From: Actinomycetota bacterium
GTDB taxonomy: Bacteria; Actinomycetota; Actinomycetes; Nanopelagicales; Nanopelagicaceae
Length of the DNA stretch: 64,000 nt
Direction: 5' to 3'
NCBI GenBank assembly: GCA_947449535.1
Contig: CANFRP010000003.1
Span: 36,780-100,779 of the forward strand
Below are positions 8,727-17,492 of this stretch, piece by piece (within the stretch, counting starts at the first letter, position 1; each line of letters begins with the position of its first letter). A program made the translations under genes and the position numbers. Below the pieces are notes generated by a model. It did not search any database. It saw nothing but the letters and a program-made list of their open reading frames with translations, and was not told where the DNA came from.

Positions 8727-9199
8727 AACACGTTCTCTGTCCAGGGTCTTTTGATCCCATCACCTTTGGGCACCTCGACATCATTGAGCGCGCTTCCACC
8801 CTCTTTGATCGCGTGACAATCGCAGTGCTTGTGAATAAAACCAAGAAATCTCTCTTCACCGTGGAGGAGCGGATGGAGATGATCTCTGAAGTAACTCGGC
8901 AATATCCCAATGTAACTGTGGATTCTTGGTCGGGACTTTTGGTGGATTACTGCAAAGCCAATGGAGTCGATGCCATCGTTAAAGGCTTACGTGCTGTCAC
9001 CGACTTTGATTACGAGCTTCAGATGTCACAGATCAATCTTCAGCTCCAAGGTATCGAAACGCTCTTTATGTCGACCGCCCCTGCTCACTCATTCCTTTCC
9101 TCATCCCTCGTTAAAGAAATTGCTAGCCATGGAGGCGATGTCTCCAGTTATATTCCTGCGCCACTACTTGGACGCTTATCCAAGCGTTTAGCTGAATAG
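8723..9199 (+). CDS. coaD: Phosphopantetheine adenylyltransferase CoaD
   Basis: Transfers AMP to 4'-phosphopantetheine, the penultimate step of coenzyme A synthesis. The nucleotidyltransferase signature PGSFDPITFGHLDII with its GHxxI element lies at residues 6-20, and SSSLVKEIASHGGDVS is near 126-141. The ORF track starts at 8636 inside rsmD. The true start is GTG 8723, which overlaps the rsmD stop (GTGA) and gives 158 residues, the normal family length. Confidence 0.95.
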   Translation: MKHVLCPGSFDPITFGHLDIIERASTLFDRVTIAVLVNKTKKSLFTVEERMEMISEVTRQYPNVTVDSWSGLLVDYCKANGVDAIVKGLRAVTDFDYELQMSQINLQLQGIETLFMSTAPAHSFLSSSLVKEIASHGGDVSSYIPAPLLGRLSKRLAE

Positions 9200-9214
9200 A
9201 GATAGAGGTTCATA

Positions 9215-9694
9215 ATGGACGTTATTGAAAATGTACAAGCTGCCATCACCATGGTGGAAGAAGCTCGTGGCGTTCCACTTTCTGCCAGTTGTGTATTGCA
9301 CCGCGGAGAACTTCTAGAAATATTATCGACGGCGCAAAAGTCATTTCCATCTGATTTAGATCGGGCGCAAGAAATTTTACGTAAGTATGACGAGATCATT
9401 GAGGAAGCTCGACAGAACGCGGATGCACAGATTGCGATGGCTCGGGAAGAGGTCGCATCAATGGTTGCTCAGACAGAGATTGTGGCCGCAGCACGTAAAG
9501 AAGCCCAACGCATCTTGGATGAAGTTGAATTAGAAGCAAAGCACCAGCGCGATGAGATCGATTCCTATATTGACTCACGACTTGCGACTCTTGAAGTCAT
9601 TCTCAATAAGACGCTCGATGTTGTTAATCGTGGTCGCGAGAAGCTTGGTGGCGTCGAGACCAAGCACGCACTTTCTGATCTCGCTGACAACTAG
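9215..9694 (+). CDS. SepIVA-like DivIVA-family coiled-coil protein
   Basis: A 159-residue, mostly helical and highly charged protein. The N-terminal ITMVEEARGVPLSASCVLHRGELLEIL motif is shared with mycobacterial SepIVA (Rv2927c), and a long coiled coil (about residues 45-140) follows. SepIVA is a cytoplasmic septation and polar-growth factor. Position supports the match, because Rv2927c also sits directly before DUF177 and rnc. A GAGG ribosome site precedes the ATG. The function here is inferred from family and synteny, not from catalytic residues. Confidence 0.82.
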   Translation: MDVIENVQAAITMVEEARGVPLSASCVLHRGELLEILSTAQKSFPSDLDRAQEILRKYDEIIEEARQNADAQIAMAREEVASMVAQTEIVAAARKEAQRILDEVELEAKHQRDEIDSYIDSRLATLEVILNKTLDVVNRGREKLGGVETKHALSDLADN

Positions 9695-9703
9695 TAGTTA
9701 TCG

Positions 9704-10303
9704 ATGAGTCTCACACCATTTATTTATAGCGCCCATGATCTTCCACGGCGCGCAGGGGAAATTCGTCAAGTTTCCTTGGAGATTGATGAACATGAAGAAC
9801 TCGGCTTTGAAGTCTTAGCTATTGCAAAGGATGAGCCCATCGATATCGAGATGACGCTGCAATCAGTCGATGAAGGAGTTCTGGTCACTGCCACAGTGCA
9901 ATCGGTGGCTATTGGCGAATGCGGTCGCTGTCTTGATCCGGTTGAGATTGATGTGGATGAGAAATTCATGGAGCTCTACGAATATGACGTAGATCCTCGA
10001 CAAGCTCGTAAGGCAGATAAGAAAAAGAAGAAGGCAGATAAGCCGGAAGAGCTCTCTGAGGAAGATGATGAAGTGCGCCATATGGTTGGCGAATTAATCG
10101 ACCTCGAAGGTCCTATTCGCGATGCCATCATCCTCAATCTTCCGATTAACCCCCTCTGTAGCGCTGATTGCCTGGGGCTCTGCCCAGAGTGCGGGGCCAA
10201 ATGGAGCGAGCTGCCCGAGGATCATGCTCATGATGTGATCGATGCCCGTTGGGCCGCTCTCCAAGCGCTGAAAGAGTTGAATTTGCCCGAAAACGGGGGA
10301 TGA
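9704..10303 (+). CDS. YceD/DUF177 family protein
   Basis: A 199-residue protein of the DUF177 (YceD) family, found next to rpmF in most bacteria and linked to 23S rRNA/50S assembly. Diagnostic cysteines are seen in CGRCLDPV near residue 75 and CSADCLGLCPECG near 150-162, so metal binding is likely. A lysine-rich stretch (KADKKKKKADK) followed by an acidic one splits the protein around residues 105-125 and looks like a disordered insert. It lies between the SepIVA-like gene and rpmF. Confidence 0.88.
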   Translation: MSLTPFIYSAHDLPRRAGEIRQVSLEIDEHEELGFEVLAIAKDEPIDIEMTLQSVDEGVLVTATVQSVAIGECGRCLDPVEIDVDEKFMELYEYDVDPRQARKADKKKKKADKPEELSEEDDEVRHMVGELIDLEGPIRDAIILNLPINPLCSADCLGLCPECGAKWSELPEDHAHDVIDARWAALQALKELNLPENGG

Positions 10304-10324
10304 GGGATACTTCAACCCTGAAAG

Positions 10325-10351
10325 CGAGCCCGAGTGGGCTTGTATTTCTTT
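10325..10351 (+). terminator. Weak terminator or attenuator-like hairpin before rpmF
   Basis: A 7-bp stem CGAGCCC / GGGCTTG with tetraloop GAGT is followed by TATTTCTTT. It could partly end the DUF177 transcript or lie in the rpmF leader. The stem has one wobble pair, so strength is uncertain. Confidence 0.4.
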
Positions 10352-10388
10352 AATAAGTTAAAGAAATTTTTAGCAAGAGGAGCACATC

Positions 10389-10562
10389 ATGCCGGTCCCA
10401 AAGCGAAAGCTCTCCCGTTCGCGTACCCGCCATCGCCGTAGCTCATGGAAAACAACTGTTGCGCCAATTGCTACTTGCGGTCAGTGCCAGTCACCAAAGC
10501 TCCAACACACAGCGTGCCCAACATGTGGCACCTACAACAGCCGTCAAGTTCTCTCTGTTTAA
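10389..10562 (+). CDS. rpmF: 50S ribosomal protein L32 (bL32, zinc-ribbon form)
   Basis: A 57-residue ribosomal protein missing from the ORF track because it is below its length cutoff. Translation from ATG 10389 gives MPVPKRKLSRSRTRHRRS followed by ATCGQC and CPTCGTYNSRQ, and the stop is TAA 10560-10562. Two CxxC pairs mark the zinc-binding form. A strong AAGAGGAG ribosome site lies upstream. It sits between DUF177 and rnc, the standard arrangement. Confidence 0.97.
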   Translation: MPVPKRKLSRSRTRHRRSSWKTTVAPIATCGQCQSPKLQHTACPTCGTYNSRQVLSV

Positions 10563-10587
10563 TTAACAGTTAATAAGAGGTATCACT

Positions 10588-11265
10588 CTGTACTCTCGAC
10601 TTAACCAATCACTCGGCGCCACGGTTAAGGATGAGTTACTAGAACTCGCACTTACTCACCGTTCATTTGCTTATGAATCGGGTGGAATTCCCACCAACGA
10701 ACGCTTGGAATTTTTAGGCGATAGCGTTCTCGGGCTCGTTGTTACCGAAGAGCTCTACATCCATTTTCCCGATCTCGACGAATCACGTCTCTCACCACTG
10801 CGTTCTGGCGTAGTAAATATGCGCGCGCTCGCAGATCTCGCTCGCCAACTTCACCTCGGTGAATACCTTCGAATCGGTAAAGGCGAAGAGTCCACTAATG
10901 GGCGCGATAAGAATTCAATACTTGCTGACACTCTGGAAGCCCTAGTGGGAGCAATTTATTTACAACATGGATTTATTAAGACTTCGGAGATTATTCTGGA
11001 ATGGTTCAAGCCACTTATTACTAGCGCTAACGAGCAGGGAATTGGGCTCGATGGAAAGACCGCTCTGCAAGAGCTAGTTGCATCCAAGAGCCTTGGCGCA
11101 CCCGAATATGTAGTTGAAGAATCTGGTCCCGATCACGATAAGAGTTTTACCGCAGTCGCTGTCGTGGCAGGGGAGCGATTTGAGATGGGCCATGGAAAGA
11201 GTAAGCGGGAAGCCGAACAAGCCGCAGCAAAATTGGCATATGAGGTTCTTAACTCTCGAAAGTAG
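10588..11265 (+). CDS. rnc: Ribonuclease III, apparent CTG start
   Basis: Double-strand-specific endoribonuclease that processes rRNA precursors. The signature NERLEFLGDSVLG, the DTLEALVGAIYLQHG active-site helix and a C-terminal dsRNA-binding domain (TALQELVASKSLG onward) are present. The ORF track starts at TTG 10705, which is a leucine inside the signature. In-frame sequence upstream encodes the conserved LLELALTHRSFAYES. No ATG, GTG or TTG occurs between the in-frame stop at 10564 and 10705. CTG 10588 lies 7 bases after AAGAGG and gives 225 residues, the normal length. The protein identity is certain and the start codon is inferred. Confidence 0.93.
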   Translation: MYSRLNQSLGATVKDELLELALTHRSFAYESGGIPTNERLEFLGDSVLGLVVTEELYIHFPDLDESRLSPLRSGVVNMRALADLARQLHLGEYLRIGKGEESTNGRDKNSILADTLEALVGAIYLQHGFIKTSEIILEWFKPLITSANEQGIGLDGKTALQELVASKSLGAPEYVVEESGPDHDKSFTAVAVVAGERFEMGHGKSKREAEQAAAKLAYEVLNSRK

Positions 11266-11310
11266 CGCCACACGCCCCTTCGGCAAGTAAATCTGAGCCT
11301 AGATTTCAGA

Positions 11311-11316
11311 TAGGTT
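11311..11316 (+). promoter_or_regulatory. -10 element of leaderless promoter for smc (11323)
   Basis: TAGGTT lies 6 bases before GTG 11323 and no ribosome site is present. It supports the GTG start. Confidence 0.55.
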
Positions 11317-11322
11317 CTCCCT

Positions 11323-14300
11323 GTGTATTTGAAAAGTATGACGCTCAAGGGCTTTAAGTCCTTCGCCTCATCGACCACGCTCAATTTCGAGCCTGGCATT
11401 ACCTGCGTCGTCGGCCCTAACGGTTCTGGAAAATCCAACGTGGTCGATGCCCTCTCCTGGGTTATGGGTGAGCAAGGCGCCAAATCGCTACGTGGCGGCA
11501 AGATGGAAGATGTTATTTTCGCTGGAACATCTGGCCGTGCCCCCCTCGGTCGCGCAGAAGTATCTGTGACGATTGATAACACATCAGGTGTTTTGCCGAT
11601 CGATTTCACTGAAGTCACTATCACGCGAATTCTTTTCCGCAATGGCGCATCTGAATATCAACTCAATGGCGACACCACCCGACTACTCGACATTCAAGAA
11701 CTACTCAGCGATAGCGGTATCGGTCGCGAGATGCACGTAATCGTTGGACAAGGCCAGCTCGATGCAATTTTGCTCGCAAATCCAGAGGAGCGTCGGGCAT
11801 TCATCGAAGAAGCTGCTGGAGTTTTGAAGCACCGCAAGCGGAAAGAGAAGGCAATTCGCAAGCTCGATTCGATGCAGGCGAATCTTGCTCGTATTCAAGA
11901 CCTCACCGTTGAACTTCGCCGCCAACTCAAGCCACTCGGCAAGCAAGCTGAAGTTGCTCGTAAAGCTTCTGTCATTCAATCCGATGTTCGTGATTCACGC
12001 TTGCGTATCTTGGCTGATGATCTTTTACAGCTTCGATCTACCCAAGATGCAGAAGTTGCGGATGAGACTTCGCTTCGCCTTCGTCGCGATGAGGTAGAGA
12101 AAGCGCTCAATCAATCACGCGCTCGCGAAGAAGAGATCGACCGAGTCACAGCGGAGGAGAGCCCGCTTCTTGTTGCTGCTCAAGAGAATTACTACAAACT
12201 CACCGCTCAACGGGAAAAATTCCGCGGTGTGCAAAATCTTTCATCAGAGCGTGCCCGGTTCCTCTCGGAAGAGGCGGAAGAAGCGAGATCAAGTGGTCGC
12301 GATCCGGAAGCTATGGAATCGGAAGCAAAGGTATTGCGTGAAGAAGAGCGCGGCCTTGCTAGTGAAGTAACGATCTCCTCAACTGCTCTGTCGGCCCAAT
12401 CAGTTGAGCTCAAAAGAATCGAAGAACAACTTCTACAAGAAGAAAACGCCGTCTCCGCCGCACTTCGCGCAATTGCTGATCAGCGAGAAGGAACTGCCCG
12501 CCAAGAAGGCCATATCAATGGACTTCGCTCTCGCATCGATGCCACAAACGCTGAGACAACTCGTCTGACTAATTCTCGTGATGCAGCGGCCGCAAGACTT
12601 CGATCCTTCCAAGAGGAGTACGCACTTCTCGAAACTCAAATTGCTAGCTTGGATGCATCTGAGCCTGGCCTTGATTCTGAATTTGAAAATGCAAAGAACG
12701 CACTTGCCACAGTAACTGCTGAGCATGTTGCACTTCTTGAAAAGGAGCGAGAAGCAGAGCGCTCCCGATCTGGACTAGAGGCTCGACTTCGCGCACTTCA
12801 AGAATCACTCGAACATCGCGATGGTTCAGAAGCACTTATCGGAGGACGTGGGGGAGTGCAAGTTCGCGGACGTCTCGCCTCATTGATCAACGTCACCAAC
12901 GGTTGGGAAGCTGCAGTAGCAGCAGCGCTCGGACCGCTCTCTGACTCAGTTGTTGTCGCTAGCGTTTCCAATGCAGTTTCTGCTCTCACCATGTTGAAGA
13001 GTGAATCTGCTGGACAATCAGAGATCCTGGTCATTGATCAGAACAATGAAATGGCGCGTTCTAGTCGCACAATTCCAGCTGGATTCACCGCTCTTGCGAG
13101 CTTGGTTTCCTCCACTGAAATCTCATCAGTTATGCAGAACTTGCTCGCAGGTTTTGTGGCTGTTGAAAATTTGCAAGAAGCGCAGCGTGCACTTGAAGCC
13201 GATGCCTCCTGTATTGCGGTCACCCGTGATGGAGATGTCCTCAGTCGAATTCGCGTTCGCGGTGGCTCTACCGGCAATAATTCTGCGATCGAAATCTCTG
13301 CCATGGTGGAGAAAGCACAAACCCAACTCAATGAAATTATTGTTACCTGCGATCGTTTAAAGTTCGAGCTTGTTCGTGCAGAAGAAGAGATGAACTCCCG
13401 TAAGAACACCTACGAAATAGCGCTCTCCAAGCTCAATGACTCTGATGCAAAGATGTCTGGCCTGGCCGAACAGATGGCTGTCGCCGGACAAAATGTGAAG
13501 AGCGCGCAAGCAGAAGTAGATCGCGTGACCGCATCGCTCACAGAAGCGACAGAACAACGCGCCAATGATGAGCGGGATTTATCTGCCGCGATTGCCCAAT
13601 TTGAATCGCAACAAGAGCCAACAGAGCCAGATCTCACACATCTGGAAGACCTTCGCTCAAAAGTCTCTGCTGCCCGTTCGCTGGAAGTTGAAGCGCGACT
13701 TGAACTTCGCACTTTAGAAGAGCGCCTGACAGCACTTGCAGCTCGCGCACTATCACTGGAGCAATCAGCAATTCATGAACGCGAATCAGCTACACGCGCA
13801 GTCTCTCGGCGGGAACAACGCGCCGTGGCCGCCCTTACCGCTCAAGCTGTGGCAGATGCCGCTTATGAAGCACTCATTCAAATTGAAGTCTCAATCTCTA
13901 AAGCAGCAGCAGAACGCGAGCGACTAGAAATTTCACGTTCTGATCGTGAAGGCGAAATTCTCTCCGTCCGCGCCAGGGCGCGTGAGCTCACAACCGAACT
14001 TGATGCACTGACCTCTAGCGTTCACCGCGATGAGATTGCTCGCGCAGAACAACGCCTACGGATCGAGCAACTTGAAGTTCGCGCAGTTGAAGAATTGGGC
14101 GTCGATGTCGCCACGCTCGTCAATGAATACGGCCCATCAAATGATGTCCCAACATTTGTTGAAGATGAGGAAGGTAATTTTGTTCCTGGCGAATTGATTC
14201 CTTATCGCCGCGATCAGCAAGAGAAGCGTCTGGCACAAGCAGAGCGCTCACTAGTTCTTCTCGGCAAGATCAACCCACTCGCACTCGAGGAATACACCTC

Positions 14301-14871
14301 ACTTGAAGAGCGTCTGCGTTACTTGGCTGAGCAGCTTGAAGATCTCAAGAAAACCAAGCGCGATCTGCTCGACATCATTAAAGAAGTTGACGACAAAGTG
14401 CAACAGATCTTCAAAGATGCCTATGACGATGTTGCGCGCGAGTTCGAAACCATCTTTGCGCGTCTCTTCCCAGGTGGCGATGGCCGCTTGATCATGACCA
14501 ACCCAGAAGATTTGATGAACGCTGGCGTTGATGTGGAAGCACGTCCACCAGGAAAGCGCGTTAAGCGATTGTCACTTCTCTCCGGTGGCGAGCGTTCACT
14601 CGTTGCAGTTGCACTCCTCGTAGCCATCTTTAAAGCTCGTCCAAGTCCGTTCTATGTAATGGATGAAGTGGAAGCGGCGCTCGATGACTCAAACCTCAGC
14701 CGCCTACTTGGAGTATTTGAAGAACTGCGCGAGAAGTCTCAGCTGATCGTTATTACTCACCAAAAGCGCACCATGGAGATTGCAGATGCGCTTTATGGCG
14801 TCACGATGCGCGGAGATGGAGTATCAGAAGTGATCTCTCAGCGTCTGCGCGACACCGAAACTGTCTCCTAA
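11323..14871 (+). CDS. smc: Chromosome segregation protein SMC
   Basis: Condensin ATPase that folds and segregates the chromosome. It has 1182 residues with the full layout: N-terminal Walker A GPNGSGKSNVVDALSW near 32-47, two long coiled coils, a hinge around 510-650 (GWEAAVAAALGPLSDSVVV), and C-terminal signature LSGGERSLVAVALLVA with Walker B FYVMDEVEAALDDSN. The GTG start encodes MYLKSMTLKGFKSFA, the usual SMC N-terminus. Mycobacteria place mutM/fpg between rnc and smc, but here smc follows rnc after 57 bases. Its partners ScpA and ScpB are not in the window. Confidence 0.97.
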   Translation: MYLKSMTLKGFKSFASSTTLNFEPGITCVVGPNGSGKSNVVDALSWVMGEQGAKSLRGGKMEDVIFAGTSGRAPLGRAEVSVTIDNTSGVLPIDFTEVTITRILFRNGASEYQLNGDTTRLLDIQELLSDSGIGREMHVIVGQGQLDAILLANPEERRAFIEEAAGVLKHRKRKEKAIRKLDSMQANLARIQDLTVELRRQLKPLGKQAEVARKASVIQSDVRDSRLRILADDLLQLRSTQDAEVADETSLRLRRDEVEKALNQSRAREEEIDRVTAEESPLLVAAQENYYKLTAQREKFRGVQNLSSERARFLSEEAEEARSSGRDPEAMESEAKVLREEERGLASEVTISSTALSAQSVELKRIEEQLLQEENAVSAALRAIADQREGTARQEGHINGLRSRIDATNAETTRLTNSRDAAAARLRSFQEEYALLETQIASLDASEPGLDSEFENAKNALATVTAEHVALLEKEREAERSRSGLEARLRALQESLEHRDGSEALIGGRGGVQVRGRLASLINVTNGWEAAVAAALGPLSDSVVVASVSNAVSALTMLKSESAGQSEILVIDQNNEMARSSRTIPAGFTALASLVSSTEISSVMQNLLAGFVAVENLQEAQRALEADASCIAVTRDGDVLSRIRVRGGSTGNNSAIEISAMVEKAQTQLNEIIVTCDRLKFELVRAEEEMNSRKNTYEIALSKLNDSDAKMSGLAEQMAVAGQNVKSAQAEVDRVTASLTEATEQRANDERDLSAAIAQFESQQEPTEPDLTHLEDLRSKVSAARSLEVEARLELRTLEERLTALAARALSLEQSAIHERESATRAVSRREQRAVAALTAQAVADAAYEALIQIEVSISKAAAERERLEISRSDREGEILSVRARARELTTELDALTSSVHRDEIARAEQRLRIEQLEVRAVEELGVDVATLVNEYGPSNDVPTFVEDEEGNFVPGELIPYRRDQQEKRLAQAERSLVLLGKINPLALEEYTSLEERLRYLAEQLEDLKKTKRDLLDIIKEVDDKVQQIFKDAYDDVAREFETIFARLFPGGDGRLIMTNPEDLMNAGVDVEARPPGKRVKRLSLLSGGERSLVAVALLVAIFKARPSPFYVMDEVEAALDDSNLSRLLGVFEELREKSQLIVITHQKRTMEIADALYGVTMRGDGVSEVISQRLRDTETVS

Positions 14872-14885
14872 TTTAGCGATCTCTA

Positions 14886-15725
14886 ATGGCGCTCTTTAGC
14901 AAACTCTTCTCCAAACTCCGCGGTGGGTCACCGTCATCTGCGGATTGGGAAGAGATTGAACGCTCATTGATTGAATCTGATTTAGGTGCAACAAATTCCG
15001 CCGAAATTATTGCGTTGGCCAAGAAAGTAAAAGCAGATGAGATTGAGCAATCTGTTTCTGAAGCACTCACGGGTTGGTTGAGCCGCGCTCCTCGATCTTT
15101 GGCATCGCACCCCGAGCGGATCACCACGGTATTGGTTGTCGGCGTTAATGGCACTGGCAAGACAACATCCTCTGCCAAATTAGTCTCACTGTTGAAATCC
15201 CAAAATAGGAAGATTGTTTTAGGTGCAGCTGATACTTTTCGCGCGGCGGCGATTGAACAATTACAGACCTGGGGTGAACGCCTAGATGTTCCGGTTGTTG
15301 CAGGAGTGGCGAATGGAGATCCGGCATCGGTTGCATTTGACGCAGCGACAAAGGCAAAGGGCGATGGCGCTGATTATTTAATTATTGATACAGCAGGGCG
15401 ACTGCATACAAAATCAGGGCTAATGGATGAGCTCGGAAAAGTTCGCCGAGTGATTGAAAAAGTAACTCCAGTCGATGAAGTTCTCCTCGTTGTCGATGCC
15501 ACCACGGGTCAAAATGGAATTGCGCAAGCGAAAACCTTTATTGAAAGTGTGGCCGTCACTGGTCTGATCCTGACCAAAATGGATGGCTCGGCCAAGGGCG
15601 GTATTGCTCTCGCCATTGAGCGCGAGACTGGCCTGCCCGTGAAATTTGTGGGCACCGGGGAGGGCGCAGGGGATTTTGCCCCCTTCGATTCCACCGCCTA
15701 CGTGAATGGCTTAACACAGTCTTAA
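14886..15725 (+). CDS. ftsY: Signal recognition particle receptor FtsY
   Basis: GTPase receptor that docks SRP-bound ribosomes at the membrane. The NG domain is complete: G1 GVNGTGKTT near residue 85, DTFRAAAIEQLQTWG, DTAGRLHTKSGLMDEL, TKMDGSAKGG, and the C-terminal GTGEGAGDFAPFD. With 279 residues it lacks the long acidic A domain of E. coli FtsY, leaving only a short N-terminal membrane-targeting segment (MALFSKLFSKLRGG). Its partner ffh lies 4 kb downstream. It follows smc by 14 bases, the conserved actinobacterial order. Confidence 0.96.
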   Translation: MALFSKLFSKLRGGSPSSADWEEIERSLIESDLGATNSAEIIALAKKVKADEIEQSVSEALTGWLSRAPRSLASHPERITTVLVVGVNGTGKTTSSAKLVSLLKSQNRKIVLGAADTFRAAAIEQLQTWGERLDVPVVAGVANGDPASVAFDAATKAKGDGADYLIIDTAGRLHTKSGLMDELGKVRRVIEKVTPVDEVLLVVDATTGQNGIAQAKTFIESVAVTGLILTKMDGSAKGGIALAIERETGLPVKFVGTGEGAGDFAPFDSTAYVNGLTQS

Positions 15726-15827
15726 CACAACGCCCCAAAGTGTGACCTGACCGAAATACTTCCCTCGATCACCTGTAACTCCGCCTAGAGAAGGTTCACC
15801 TATCTCAATGGGGAGAGTTCGACTTAT

Positions 15828-15848
15828 CTTGAACTAAATACTTGAACT
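15828..15848 (+). repeat. Direct repeat CTTGAACT upstream of amt
   Basis: CTTGAACT occurs at 15828-15835 and 15841-15848, 13 bases apart start to start, just before the amt ribosome site. It may be a regulator site for the nitrogen operon. It does not match the GlnR or AmtR consensus as I know them. Confidence 0.35.
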
Positions 15849-15863
15849 CAATTGGAGTAAATA

Positions 15864-17476
<1,613 letters not shown>

Positions 17477-17480
17477 TCAG

Positions 17481-17486
17481 TAGGCT
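17481..17486 (+). promoter_or_regulatory. -10 element of leaderless promoter for glnD (17493)
   Basis: TAGGCT lies 6 bases before ATG 17493 with no ribosome site between glnB and glnD. It suggests that glnD has its own transcript besides operon read-through. Confidence 0.55.
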
Positions 17487-17492
17487 TAAAAC

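Noticed and set aside
13038-13712. Several 100-120 aa antisense ORFs within smc
   Set aside because: They arise from codon bias on the opposite strand of a long coiled-coil gene and have no start signals or recognisable domains.
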